Positions 1 to 9,968 of a stretch of DNA of 64,000 bases are shown here, piece by piece. The stretch lies in assembly GCF_001436605.1 (NCBI RefSeq), contig NZ_AYZL01000020.1:248001-312000 (forward strand), in the 5' to 3' direction. A model generated the notes under the pieces. It had not been told where the DNA came from. It searched no databases and saw only the letters and a list, made by a program, of their open reading frames with translations. The DNA is from Holzapfeliella floricola DSM 23037 = JCM 16512 (GTDB taxonomy: Bacteria > Bacillota > Bacilli > Lactobacillales > Lactobacillaceae). Made by a program: the position numbers and the translations under genes. The first letter of the stretch is position 1. The number at the start of each line of letters is the position of its first letter.

Positions 1-823
1 TTATCTGTAAAAAGTCATGGATGCGATTCATCATATTAACTTGAGAACGCCTAAATCTAATTTTACCTTTGAAAAGTGATTTTTTACAGCTATCATCAAT
101 CGGATAGTCAGTTAAATCTGTACTTTCAGGAGTGACGTGATATTGCTTTTTAAGTACCAACTCTTTAATTTTAAAATACTGATTATCTAACGTTTGAGGC
201 CGTCTTTTTTTGTAATTATAAATTGCTCTAAAAAAACCACCCGTTTCACGGGTTAAACCTTTTCCTAACTCAGACAATAATTTTAACGTCTCAAAAGGTA
301 ACTGTCGCGCCTTTCGTTGAAGCTTCATCAATAGTTTAGCAGTTACAATAGCATCAGAATCCGCTTGGTGAGGGTTAGTATGTTTAATATTCAAACTCTT
401 TGCGAGGTCATTGAGTTTAAAGCTTTCACAAGTTGGTAATAATATTTGTGACAATTCAACTGTATCAATTGCTTTGTTTGTGAGCGGCGAAATACCTGCT
501 TTTTCTAATTCGTAATTCAAAAAAGGTAAATCAAAGTTAACATTATGTGCAACAAAAATAGTGCCTTTTAAAATTTTATATAGTTTTAATGCGATATCTT
601 CAAACCTTGGTGCATCTTTGACATCACCATCGGTAATTCCTGTTAGTCTTGTAATTCGCTCTGGAATCTCACGACCAGGATTAATCAAAAAAGAATAAGT
701 TTTGACAATCTTTTGTTTTTGAATAATCGCACAACCAAATTGGATAACGCGATCTTGAGCTTCACGATGCGTTCCTGTTGTCTCTAAATCAACAACAGCA
801 TAAGTTGTGGCCTTTTTTGGCAT
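1..823 (-). CDS. dinG: DinG-type ATP-dependent helicase/exonuclease, N-terminal part (runs off left edge)
   Basis: Partial gene; the frame is open from the ATG at 821-823 to the window edge, giving about 274 N-terminal residues. They form a DnaQ-like 3'-5' exonuclease domain: AVVDLETTG near the start (Exo I), AHNVNFDLPFL (Exo II) and HQADSDAIVTAKLL (Exo III). The last visible residues (RRSQVNMMNRIHDFL) match the entry into the XPD/DinG-like helicase domain, which lies outside. Firmicute DinG proteins carry this exonuclease-helicase fusion, while E. coli DinG has no exonuclease domain. The role is probably resolving R-loops and other blocked DNA structures. The start lies 14 bp beyond the stop of rexA, so it is probably the next gene of the rexB-rexA unit. 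A stand-alone DnaQ exonuclease is unlikely given the downstream helicase-like residues. Confidence 0.88.
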   Translation of the reverse strand, partial: MPKKATTYAVVDLETTGTHREAQDRVIQFGCAIIQKQKIVKTYSFLINPGREIPERITRLTGITDGDVKDAPRFEDIALKLYKILKGTIFVAHNVNFDLPFLNYELEKAGISPLTNKAIDTVELSQILLPTCESFKLNDLAKSLNIKHTNPHQADSDAIVTAKLLMKLQRKARQLPFETLKLLSELGKGLTRETGGFFRAIYNYKKRRPQTLDNQYFKIKELVLKKQYHVTPESTDLTDYPIDDSCKKSLFKGKIRFRRSQVNMMNRIHDFLQI

Positions 824-837
824 AATTGCATCCCCTT

Positions 838-3800
838 TTATACTTCTACAATTTCATTGATAGAAAGTAAGATTAATAATCGTTTTGTCACCTTTTGTTC
901 AGCAAAAGATTCAATTGCTTGCGTATAAAGGTGTAACTGTCCGCGATACTTACTTACTATTTTAGCAATATCTCGTGCCTTTTGACCAGGGTTAATATAA
1001 TCAGTTTTGTAATCAAATAAAATAATACCAGCTGACGTTTGAATATAACCATCAATTGTTCCGTGAACCAGAATTTGTGCATCCCTATCTGTGAAATCAT
1101 CAAATAGAGTTTTAGCTGAAATAAGTGATGAAAACGACACTTCTCGTTCAAGAGTCTCTTGATGATGTGCAATATTATGCGCAAACTCTGTCGTTAAAAA
1201 AGATTCAATATAAGAAAGATTCACCTGTTTAGCCAAGTCTTTTTCAATTAAATCATTATCAATTAGCTCTTGTAATAAATTTTTGGGATAGTCCGGTTCA
1301 TCAATGCGACTAAAATCGACTTGCTGCATTACTAAATGAGTTGCACTTCCTATCTGTGCTGCAGAATAAGAAGACGTCGTTAAAAAGTCAGGACGTGCAG
1401 TAATTGGTTGTAGATAACGGTTGGAGGCATTTAACTCTTGATAATGCGAGGTTGCACCAAGTTCTTTTAGATTAGGGTCACTGAAGCGATCTTTAATTTC
1501 TGATACAGCTTGATAGGCTGTCGTCTTAACAGAAGAAGCAAATGGATAAGTATTACTATATAACCTATCTAAAGTTTGTTCTAACAACCGACTCGATATT
1601 TTTTGACTTTGAGTAATTGGTTCTTGTTCTAAAGTCTTCAAGCTGTCTGTTATATCATTCTGATAGAAGTAAGCTTCATATCGACTGGATATTGGTTGGG
1701 ATTGAAAATGTGGTGCATTCAATATTTTTTGACTAAGTGAAAGCGTTGGCCCTAAGAAATGCATAAAACTTTGCCCTTCTCTTAGATAGGTTAATTCTAC
1801 CTGTTGTGCGGCTTCATCATAGTAAGTATCCCAAAGTTCTATTTTTTGTTCTAATTTTTTGACATTAGCCGTCATAATCAATTTTTGTTTAGCTCGACTT
1901 AACGCAACATAAAGTACACGCAGGTATTCGCTTAATAATTCTGTTTGTTCAGCATCTAATGCCAGTCCTTTAACTAATGTATCCACTTGACTGTGATGAT
2001 TTTGTAAAACACCTTTTAACGCAATACCTAAACCGACATCTTTATTTAAAACATTAGCTTGTTTTAAATCTTGTAGTGAAAAGGTCTTACCCATCCCCAT
2101 AACAAAGACAACAGGGAATTCTAACCCTTTACTCCCATGGATAGTCATCAGCTGAATCGCATCTTGGGCTTGTTCAGCTAAAATTGGTTGTGCAAGGTCT
2201 TTATCATATGATTTCATCTTAGTCATTAATTTCAGAAATTGGTAGAGATTCTTGAATCCCGCACTTTCATAAGAAGCCGCACGTTCATATAAGGCTTGCA
2301 AATTGGCGCGACGTTGAGGACCATTTTGCATCCCACTAACAAATCCTAAAAATCCAGAACGTTGATAAATTTCCCAAATCAACTCAGATAAACGATGTTG
2401 TGTCACGTAATCTTGATAATAATGCAAATCTTGTAAGAACTGCGTCACCTTTTGAGCTAGTATTTCATCTTCGCTTGTTTGATAAGTCAATAAGGCATCA
2501 TAAAAATCTGTATCGCGACTTTGAATTCTAATTTTAGCTAAATCATTTTCATCAAATTGATAAAGCGGTGAACGCAAGACACTGACAAGTTCAATATCAT
2601 GGTGACAATTATCTATAATCGTCAAATAAGATAGCATTACCGTTAATTCCATTGTTTGGAAGTAATTCTTAGCATCGTTAACATATAATGGCATTCCGTG
2701 TTCAGTAAACATTTGTAAAATTGATAAATTATTAGCACGGGTTGGTGTCAAAATCGCAATATCTTGATAAGTAATCGGACGCGTTTGGTTTAATTTAGCG
2801 TCAAACACTTGATAGTCCGTTTCAAATAATTGTTGAATGCGATGCATCACCATTTTTTCTTCTGACACATCACTATTTTTATTGGTCTCACTATCCATGA
2901 ATAAGAATTCAGGCGTTGAGTCAACGGTTTGGGGATAGCTTTTTGCACCAAACTTCATATGAGCTTGTTTATCATAATCTACCCCACCAAAAGACTGTTT
3001 CATCATCTTTTCAAATGACGAGTTAATAAACTGAATAATGGGGTTATTAGAACGAAAGTTATCCGCTAAAACAATGCGTTCATTGGGATTTGAAAGTGAC
3101 GGATTCTCTGTGAAGGTTAAGTATTTGTTCAAAAACAAACTTGGATCAGCTTGTCTAAACCCATAAATCGATTGTTTTATATCCCCCACCATAAAACGAT
3201 TGCCTTCATCCGGCTTAGCTACTGCCGCTAGAATAGCCTCTTGCAAGGCATTAATATCTTGATACTCATCAATTAGAACTTCTTTGAACTGGTTTTGATA
3301 AAATGACCTTGCCATTTTTGATAACTCAGTATCTTGTGTCAAAATTTGATAAGTCAGTTGCTCTAAGTCATTGAAGTCTAAGACATTTTGTTCTTCTTTA
3401 AGCTGTTTGTAGGTCTTCATAAAACGACGCTCAACTTCAACAGCTTTTTCAACATAATACCGACTAGTCTGCATTAGCGTTTGCTGTTCTTCATAAGGTA
3501 GCAATAAATAACGCTCGAACAACTGTTTGAGTTGCTTTTTAGTACCCGCAACAACCAATTTGATTGTTTCAAAAGCTTGACTATCTTCTAATTCTTTTGG
3601 TTTGCGAAGTGCTTTAAACGTTAGACTTTGAAAAGCTGTTCGAATCTGATTATAGTCTTTTATTTCTTGAGCCAACAACTCTAATACCTGCTGACTATTT
3701 TCTAAATACTGTGTTATCGTTTGTTCGACTTTATCAAGGGATGCATCTTTTGATACCTCATTTTCTAAAACGCGTGTTAGTCTTTGGTGAATGGTTTGTA

Positions 3801-4443
3801 ACTGTAAAGTTAATTCTGCATAAACTTTGGCTAGTGTTTGACTATTTTCAAGGTCATAAGCTTTTGGCAACTCATCTAAAAAGGCTTGTCCATCAGGTCT
3901 TGAGACAACTGTTTCATATAAACTTAAAAATAATGAGACGACTGCATCATCATTTTTGTCGCCCATAAAGTTCTGATACATCTGACGAAAAACAGTGTCA
4001 TTAGTCTTAAAGTAGTGGTTTTTTACAGAATCGAACGTTTGTTCTTTTAACAGTTGTTGTTGCACGTCATCGGTTAAGAGACTAAACGAACGGTCTTGAT
4101 CAATCACATAATGAAAACGTTTAATGACTTGCAAACAAAAGGCATGCAACGTTGAGATATTGGCATCTTCACAAAGCAATAACTGTTCTTTTAACTCGGG
4201 GGTTGGGTTAACTTTGAGCTCATCTTTAATCGCTGAAATCAACCGTTGTTTCATTTCATTAGCTGCTGCTTCAGTAAACGTCACAATCAATAATTCTTTA
4301 ACCGATGTATCTGCTAGAATCATTTCAATTACGCGTTTAATCAGTACTGTCGTCTTTCCAGAACCCGCCGAAGCAGAAACTAAGATGTCATGATTATGAT
4401 TATAAATGGCCTTGGTTTGTTCAGGGGTAAATTGACTAGTCAT
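838..4443 (-). CDS. rexA: ATP-dependent helicase/nuclease subunit A (RexA/AddA)
   Basis: The 1201-residue product is the motor-nuclease subunit of the RexAB (AddAB) double-strand-break resection enzyme, which acts at DNA ends and feeds RecA in homologous recombination. It is a UvrD/Rep-type SF1 helicase: Walker A SAGSGKTT near residues 25-32, Walker B DEYQDIN, motif V IHGSKGLEFPVV and motif VI RVLYVALSRAKQ. A C-terminal RecB-family nuclease domain shows HGTIDGY and FDYKTD. The length is slightly short of typical AddA (about 1230-1260) but all core motifs are present. The ATG overlaps the end of rexB by 8 bp, so the two are probably translationally coupled. Confidence 0.97.
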   Translation of the reverse strand: MTSQFTPEQTKAIYNHNHDILVSASAGSGKTTVLIKRVIEMILADTSVKELLIVTFTEAAANEMKQRLISAIKDELKVNPTPELKEQLLLCEDANISTLHAFCLQVIKRFHYVIDQDRSFSLLTDDVQQQLLKEQTFDSVKNHYFKTNDTVFRQMYQNFMGDKNDDAVVSLFLSLYETVVSRPDGQAFLDELPKAYDLENSQTLAKVYAELTLQLQTIHQRLTRVLENEVSKDASLDKVEQTITQYLENSQQVLELLAQEIKDYNQIRTAFQSLTFKALRKPKELEDSQAFETIKLVVAGTKKQLKQLFERYLLLPYEEQQTLMQTSRYYVEKAVEVERRFMKTYKQLKEEQNVLDFNDLEQLTYQILTQDTELSKMARSFYQNQFKEVLIDEYQDINALQEAILAAVAKPDEGNRFMVGDIKQSIYGFRQADPSLFLNKYLTFTENPSLSNPNERIVLADNFRSNNPIIQFINSSFEKMMKQSFGGVDYDKQAHMKFGAKSYPQTVDSTPEFLFMDSETNKNSDVSEEKMVMHRIQQLFETDYQVFDAKLNQTRPITYQDIAILTPTRANNLSILQMFTEHGMPLYVNDAKNYFQTMELTVMLSYLTIIDNCHHDIELVSVLRSPLYQFDENDLAKIRIQSRDTDFYDALLTYQTSEDEILAQKVTQFLQDLHYYQDYVTQHRLSELIWEIYQRSGFLGFVSGMQNGPQRRANLQALYERAASYESAGFKNLYQFLKLMTKMKSYDKDLAQPILAEQAQDAIQLMTIHGSKGLEFPVVFVMGMGKTFSLQDLKQANVLNKDVGLGIALKGVLQNHHSQVDTLVKGLALDAEQTELLSEYLRVLYVALSRAKQKLIMTANVKKLEQKIELWDTYYDEAAQQVELTYLREGQSFMHFLGPTLSLSQKILNAPHFQSQPISSRYEAYFYQNDITDSLKTLEQEPITQSQKISSRLLEQTLDRLYSNTYPFASSVKTTAYQAVSEIKDRFSDPNLKELGATSHYQELNASNRYLQPITARPDFLTTSSYSAAQIGSATHLVMQQVDFSRIDEPDYPKNLLQELIDNDLIEKDLAKQVNLSYIESFLTTEFAHNIAHHQETLEREVSFSSLISAKTLFDDFTDRDAQILVHGTIDGYIQTSAGIILFDYKTDYINPGQKARDIAKIVSKYRGQLHLYTQAIESFAEQKVTKRLLILLSINEIVEV

Positions 4444-7400
4444 CTTGTGGGAGCACTCCTTTTTTTATGTTTTCTAGTAAAGTTTTAGTATCAACGCTAT
4501 CAATTATTCGGTAACGGTTATCTGGTAACATCGCATCAAAGAAGAAAATGTCACGGTAATCAGAATAAGAAAGCGCCGTCTTTTGGTTATTATGTTTGAC
4601 CGGACTTAGTGGAAATTGACCATTTAAGATTTGCTGACCAGCTTTTGCAATTAATTGCTTGTTGTAGTTCAGCAAACTTTGTAAATCTGATTCTTTAATA
4701 CTTTTTTCTTTTGAAAAGCTCATGCTTTGATCTTTTTTAACTCGCATATTACTATACATTGTGGAAGTCCCCATCAAGTTAGGCTCGATATCAGTTGAAA
4801 TATCAGATTGTCCGTATTGCACCATTAACCCTTTATACTTTTTATTAGCTAAGTATTTTTGATGACTGTCTCCTAATTGATAATTGCTTTTGAGATTATC
4901 TTTTTCATTCAGCAATCCTTTTGAAATATGTTGATAAAAAGCCCCAAATGGTTTTACTTCTCCCCCGCCAAATCGGTCTTGATTAGCTAAAACAACTTCT
5001 AAATACGTCACTAACTGTAGTGAGATACCATGATAAAACTGTGCTAGATTGAAGTCGTGAACACTTGACTTGTAATCAATGACTTGAACATAGGGATGCA
5101 TTGAATCATCAGTTTGATCAATACGGTCAATCTTTCCATTGACTTGGATATCAAGGCCTTCTTGCTTAATTTTAAGCGGTTTGAAGTTATCAGTATCTGG
5201 TTTCAAGTTAAATTCAACCTCTGAAGCAAACGGTTCAAATTTTGTTTGCTGATTAAGCTCTAAGTAATCTTGTAAGACAACCTTGGCCGTTTCAACTAAA
5301 TGATGTTGTAAGAACTGATAGTACTGATTTTGACTAAAGGGTTTAAATTCAGGTAGTTGATTAATGATAGTCGTTGCTTGGTCAAAGACTTGATCAAACT
5401 TGTCTTTATCTTCGAATAACATTTGAGTTGTTAGCTGTTGCTGTTTCATTAGTTTAACAAATTGATCAAAAATACCATGGAAGTAATTCCCAATTTCAAG
5501 AACCCCAAACTCAAATTCACGTGGATTACGCAATCTTAACCCGTATTTCAAGAAGAACTCAAATGGGTTGGCATAATAGCTTTCAAGTTGTGAAATAGAA
5601 GTTCTTAATCGCTGACCAAATAATTGTTTTGATAATTCAGCATCAACTTGAACAGGTAAATTGCGATAGTCTTTAGCTTGATAAGTCGTTTGTACCTTTT
5701 GAGCATCTGTCGCACTAGCTAACGTCTTATCCGTGATTTGATTAAAGTCAGACCTGTCCGCGATTTTATCTGGGTTTTGGTTTAAGTAGCCTAAATAACC
5801 TACTGAAAACTCAGGTGTTGTAATAAAGCTAAGTAAATCATCTGTTTCCCCTGTTGGTAGGTCTTTTTGACGGATTGAAGCAATGCCAAAATGATTCTTA
5901 ATATCTTTTACATAGCTTGACCATTGTTTGGCTTTGTTTTGGCGGTCAATAATTGCATGTGAGAAATACAATTTATCAGTGGCTGCGGTCATCGCTAACC
6001 CAAACAAGTAAGGTTGTGTGCTTAGTTGATAAGCTTTTTTATCTTCTAGTGTTAGCTCTTGTTCAAAGTAATTCTCAGATAGAGTTAACGTGAGGTTGCT
6101 TTTGTCAAATTGAGCTTTAATTTCGTTAACATTGTCCCCTGCTAAAAAGGCATCATCTGATGAAATTTGAGGAATAGACGTGTCATCTGCACCAATAACA
6201 AAAGCAACTTGGTATTTAGGCGCTTGAACCATCCCTAGCTCAGAAACTGTTACAGCATCTAATGTCGATGGAATTTGTGAAAAGGTTGCTGAAGAAAATC
6301 CTGCTAAAAGGACTTCAAAGAAATCAACATAATCAAACTCACTATCTTCATTAATGCGGTAATAATCTTCTAGCATTTCAACCAAAGTTTGCAGGGTTTG
6401 TTCTGGTTGAAGTGACAATTGCAGTTGATTTTGGTTGTTAGCTTGATCTCGCCATTTTTCAAGTTGTTTTAAGACACCATAATTTTCCAAAAAGTCATAA
6501 AAATGCGTAATTGCTTGTTTAACTGATTGAGGTTGGGTCAATTTTTGTGTCATAAGTGTGATTAGTTCGCTATAGTAGCGTCTTAATTGCTCCAACCTCC
6601 CCATTAACTCATCATCTTCGTTAACTTCAAACGGTTGCATCAAGCGGTTATAGTTAATTCCTTTTTCAACTAAATAATTCTCTAAACTGGCGATATCTTG
6701 CGTAAATTGCACATCGTCATCGTAGTTTTCTGGTATAATTAAACGCGTTTTGATGAAAGTTAACAGACTATCTGTTGTTAATCCTTTATCAACCAATAAG
6801 CTTAATTGTTCGACCAACAAAACCAAAGGATGATATTTCATTTGAACTTGTAAATCATTGAAAAACGGAATACCTAATTGGTCAAAAATAGGACGAATTT
6901 GTGTTTCATATTTTTCGAGTGATGGTGCAATCACGATAAAATCACGATAGCGTCTATTATTTAGGGCGACTTCGCGATAAATTGTTCGTGCAACAAAATA
7001 AGTTTCAGCAAATGTTGAGTCTGCTTCAATAAAAGATAATTGCCGACTCAAATCTTTTTCAGGTGCTTCAATAGGTTCATTTTGTGCATTTTTGACAAAA
7101 AATTGATTTAACTCACGCATTGACCCACTAAGAAGCGGTAATTGTGCCCAAGTCGTTCGATAATCTAACTGATTATCTTCAGCAAAATCACGCAACTCTT
7201 TTATCATTCTTTGCACATGATAATCATAATCAGAAGAATCCAAGCTAAGGCGGTCATGATGCATCCCCAACTTAAATCCTAGCGTCATCTGCTTAGCATA
7301 GGTCATTAAGACTTTAATCAATACTTTTTCTTGCACAGAAAAATGCGAAAAGTCACTCACATAAAAGGCCGCATTTTTTAACAACTCTGTTTGTTCAGCT

Positions 7401-7978
7401 AGCCATTGATTCATGAACTGTTGTTGTTGATTTTGCGTTAAGTAATGGCCTTTAATTTTGTGGTGAAAAGCCCGATAAACAATCTGTAAATCATGGACCT
7501 TATCGGCTGTTTCATAACTTAAATTTAGTTGCGCGCTGATTGATTGCAAATCATCAGGCTCAATATAAGCTTCTTCAAGTTCTAAAACTTGTTTATAAAA
7601 GCTATCAATTAATCCCATTGTAAGTCTTGAAGTCTTAAATAAGTTTAACGTTTCTTGATTATCATTTAAAATTTGTTTTAAAATCATCTTAGCTGCTGTA
7701 TCTGTTAAAATGGGAAGTAACCCTTTTTGACTATCTTTCAAAAAGAACCAGCTTAAACGTGAAAAAGATAATATTTGTAAGTTTTTAGTGCTCACTAGTT
7801 TCTTCTTTTCAAGAAGTGATAGTTTTTGCATGGCACTAACTTCAGTATCAAATTTGATATGGTTAGGAACAATGATGAACGTCAATTCATTCTTATTGTG
7901 ATAGTAATGATTAACGGCTTCATCTAATAATTCCTGATGAACATTATCAGTTTGATCACCTAATCTAAAATCTAACAT
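4436..7978 (-). CDS. rexB: ATP-dependent nuclease subunit B, RexB type (AddB-like, no Fe-S cysteines)
   Basis: This is the second subunit of the RexAB end-resection nuclease, 1180 residues from the ATG at 7976-7978. An in-frame GTG at 7990 overlaps the AAGGAG ribosome binding site and is rejected. The C-terminal RecB-like nuclease core is visible (VNGKIDRID, then VIDYKSS). The protein contains no cysteine at all. The site where AddB has its first Fe-S ligand reads YYANPFEFF instead of YxxCPFxYF, and the C-terminal CxxC-type ligand cluster is also replaced. The N-terminal Walker A of AddB is missing too (DFRLGDQTDN). These are family traits of RexB, supporting RexB over AddB. It is transcribed divergently from mvk. 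Confidence 0.96.
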   Translation of the reverse strand: MLDFRLGDQTDNVHQELLDEAVNHYYHNKNELTFIIVPNHIKFDTEVSAMQKLSLLEKKKLVSTKNLQILSFSRLSWFFLKDSQKGLLPILTDTAAKMILKQILNDNQETLNLFKTSRLTMGLIDSFYKQVLELEEAYIEPDDLQSISAQLNLSYETADKVHDLQIVYRAFHHKIKGHYLTQNQQQQFMNQWLAEQTELLKNAAFYVSDFSHFSVQEKVLIKVLMTYAKQMTLGFKLGMHHDRLSLDSSDYDYHVQRMIKELRDFAEDNQLDYRTTWAQLPLLSGSMRELNQFFVKNAQNEPIEAPEKDLSRQLSFIEADSTFAETYFVARTIYREVALNNRRYRDFIVIAPSLEKYETQIRPIFDQLGIPFFNDLQVQMKYHPLVLLVEQLSLLVDKGLTTDSLLTFIKTRLIIPENYDDDVQFTQDIASLENYLVEKGINYNRLMQPFEVNEDDELMGRLEQLRRYYSELITLMTQKLTQPQSVKQAITHFYDFLENYGVLKQLEKWRDQANNQNQLQLSLQPEQTLQTLVEMLEDYYRINEDSEFDYVDFFEVLLAGFSSATFSQIPSTLDAVTVSELGMVQAPKYQVAFVIGADDTSIPQISSDDAFLAGDNVNEIKAQFDKSNLTLTLSENYFEQELTLEDKKAYQLSTQPYLFGLAMTAATDKLYFSHAIIDRQNKAKQWSSYVKDIKNHFGIASIRQKDLPTGETDDLLSFITTPEFSVGYLGYLNQNPDKIADRSDFNQITDKTLASATDAQKVQTTYQAKDYRNLPVQVDAELSKQLFGQRLRTSISQLESYYANPFEFFLKYGLRLRNPREFEFGVLEIGNYFHGIFDQFVKLMKQQQLTTQMLFEDKDKFDQVFDQATTIINQLPEFKPFSQNQYYQFLQHHLVETAKVVLQDYLELNQQTKFEPFASEVEFNLKPDTDNFKPLKIKQEGLDIQVNGKIDRIDQTDDSMHPYVQVIDYKSSVHDFNLAQFYHGISLQLVTYLEVVLANQDRFGGGEVKPFGAFYQHISKGLLNEKDNLKSNYQLGDSHQKYLANKKYKGLMVQYGQSDISTDIEPNLMGTSTMYSNMRVKKDQSMSFSKEKSIKESDLQSLLNYNKQLIAKAGQQILNGQFPLSPVKHNNQKTALSYSDYRDIFFFDAMLPDNRYRIIDSVDTKTLLENIKKGVLPQDD

Positions 7979-8060
7979 TTTTCTACTCACTCCTTGCTAT
8001 TAGTAGTTAAATCTTATCATATTTTTCAAAATTTATATTATTTACCGGAGGGGATTATTG

Positions 8061-8969
8061 TTGAAATCTGCCACAGCTACCACACACGGAAAGGCCATTT
8101 TAATAGGTGAACATAGTGTTGTCTACGATAAAACAGCACTTGCACTTCCCATTCAAAATCTTAACGTCACAGTTAGACTCACACCTATTAATGGCAACAC
8201 TTCCTATATTAAAAGTGCAAACATCAACCTAGATGCACCTATCAGTACCATTGAAGCTAAGCATCCAGGACTTTTTTATTTATTGACTCACTTTGAATCT
8301 CATCAAGCTTTTGAAGCAACTTATATCAGTAATATTCCAACAGAACGTGGCCTAGGTTCTTCTGCCGCAACTTCTTTAGCTACGATTAAAGCATTAAATG
8401 ACGCTTTAGCATTAGAGCTGTCTTTTGATGAGCAAACTGCTTACGCTAATCACGCTGAAGAATTGAACCATGGTTCTGCTAGTGGGCTTGATATTGCCAC
8501 TGTTTGTCGTGACAGGTTGGTTTATTTTGATCATGGTCACTGTGAGTTTATCAATCAAACACTGGGTGCTCACTTAGTTATTGCTGATAGTGGTGTTTTG
8601 GGAAATACTAAAAAAGCGGTTTCACTAGTTAAACAACAATATCAATCAAGTATTGGGAAAGCCTACATTGACGACTTAACACAATTAGTTAAACAAACAA
8701 AAGCACTCTGGCAAAAACAAGATATTAAAAAACTAGGAATTGTCTTCAATAAGGCACAAACTGTATTATCACAACTACAGGTGTCACACCCTATTATTGA
8801 TCAATTAATTCACACAGCTAATGTTCACGGTAGCCTAGGATCCAAACTAAGTGGCGGTGGCTTAGGTGGTATCGTAATTAGTCTTGCTGAAAACGGCCAA
8901 ACAGCTGAAAAAATTAGCCAAGCGCTTCGATTAGCTGGCGCAAAAAATACTTGGATTGAGGAGATTTAA
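8061..8969 (+). CDS. mvk: mevalonate kinase
   Basis: Phosphorylates mevalonate to 5-phosphomevalonate with ATP in the cytosol, the first kinase step of the lower mevalonate pathway. The 302-residue protein has the GHMP-kinase signature GLGSSAATS near residue 97 and the C-terminal KLSGGGLGG motif. Two TTG codons lie in tandem at 8058 and 8061. The GGAGGGG site at 8047-8053 is spaced 7 nt from the second and only 4 nt from the first, so 8061 is preferred. It is the first gene of mvk-mvaD-pmk-fni, with mvaD beginning on the base after its stop. Confidence 0.96.
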   Translation: MKSATATTHGKAILIGEHSVVYDKTALALPIQNLNVTVRLTPINGNTSYIKSANINLDAPISTIEAKHPGLFYLLTHFESHQAFEATYISNIPTERGLGSSAATSLATIKALNDALALELSFDEQTAYANHAEELNHGSASGLDIATVCRDRLVYFDHGHCEFINQTLGAHLVIADSGVLGNTKKAVSLVKQQYQSSIGKAYIDDLTQLVKQTKALWQKQDIKKLGIVFNKAQTVLSQLQVSHPIIDQLIHTANVHGSLGSKLSGGGLGGIVISLAENGQTAEKISQALRLAGAKNTWIEEI

Positions 8970-9944
8970 ATGAAAGCAACTGCCCGCGCACATACCAATA
9001 TTGCCCTAATTAAATACTGGGGTAAAAAAAATCAAAATTTTATATTACCTTATAACTCAAGCCTTTCAATGACGCTTGATGCTTTTTATACAGACACAAC
9101 AGTTGAGTTTAGTTCTGGTTTTACGACCAATCAGTTCTACTTAAATGGCGAACTTGTTAATGATGAGATGACAGATCGTGTGTTTAATCATATTCATAAA
9201 ATCAAAACCCTACTTAACCAGCTTGACTTGCCCAACTTTACAGTAACTTCTACTAATCACGTTCCAACCGCTGCAGGGCTTGCTAGCTCTTCTTCTGGAT
9301 TTGCTGCTTTAACTGCTGCAGCTGTTAAAGCAATGGGTCTTGACCTATCTAAGTCGGAATTATCTCGTCTAGCACGCCTAGGTTCTGGTTCTGCTACACG
9401 CTCTTTATTTGGTGGTTTTGCAATGTGGTCTACTGGAAATGATTTGACTTCAGTTGGGTCGGCAATTGATGAACATCCTGAGATGGATTTGCACTTATTA
9501 GCTATTGAGACAAATGGTGCACGTAAAAAGATTCCTTCACGTTCAGGGATGCAAAATACAGTTGAAACATCTGCTTATTATGATGCTTGGGTTCAAAAAG
9601 CTAAAAATGATTTAGACTTAATGACTTATGCGATTAAACAAAACGACTTTGAATTGCTAGGAAAAGTGGCTGAAAATAACGCTATGGCCATGCACGCAAC
9701 TAACTTAGCTGCCGTTCCAAGCTTCACATACTTTGAGCCTGATACGCTGGTTGCCATGCAGGCTGTACAAGAGTTGCGCAATAATGGTATTTCTTGTTAT
9801 TATACTTTAGATGCGGGTCCAAATTTAAAAATATTAACACAGTCAAAAAATATTGACGCGATTAAAGCTTATTTCAACAAAAAATTACCAAAAGCAACAA
9901 TTATACAAGCTACTTTTGGACCTGGAATTCAGTATTTATCATAA
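8970..9944 (+). CDS. mvaD: diphosphomevalonate decarboxylase
   Basis: Converts 5-diphosphomevalonate to isopentenyl diphosphate with ATP hydrolysis and loss of CO2. The 324-residue GHMP-family protein carries the decarboxylase hallmark LIKYWGKK near residue 15 and the phosphate-binding GLASSSSGFAALT loop. The ATG directly follows the mvk stop (TAAATG), with the ribosome binding site GAGGAG inside the end of mvk, so coupled translation is expected. The position in the operon and the length are typical of Lactobacillales. Confidence 0.97.
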   Translation: MKATARAHTNIALIKYWGKKNQNFILPYNSSLSMTLDAFYTDTTVEFSSGFTTNQFYLNGELVNDEMTDRVFNHIHKIKTLLNQLDLPNFTVTSTNHVPTAAGLASSSSGFAALTAAAVKAMGLDLSKSELSRLARLGSGSATRSLFGGFAMWSTGNDLTSVGSAIDEHPEMDLHLLAIETNGARKKIPSRSGMQNTVETSAYYDAWVQKAKNDLDLMTYAIKQNDFELLGKVAENNAMAMHATNLAAVPSFTYFEPDTLVAMQAVQELRNNGISCYYTLDAGPNLKILTQSKNIDAIKAYFNKKLPKATIIQATFGPGIQYLS

Positions 9945-9968
9945 TAAAAATAAAAAAGAGGAATTAAT

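Noticed and set aside
8014-8041. Possible mvk promoter (TTATCA, 16 bp, TATTAT)
   Set aside because: The predicted start point would fall on the ribosome binding site, leaving no leader; the true promoter could not be placed.
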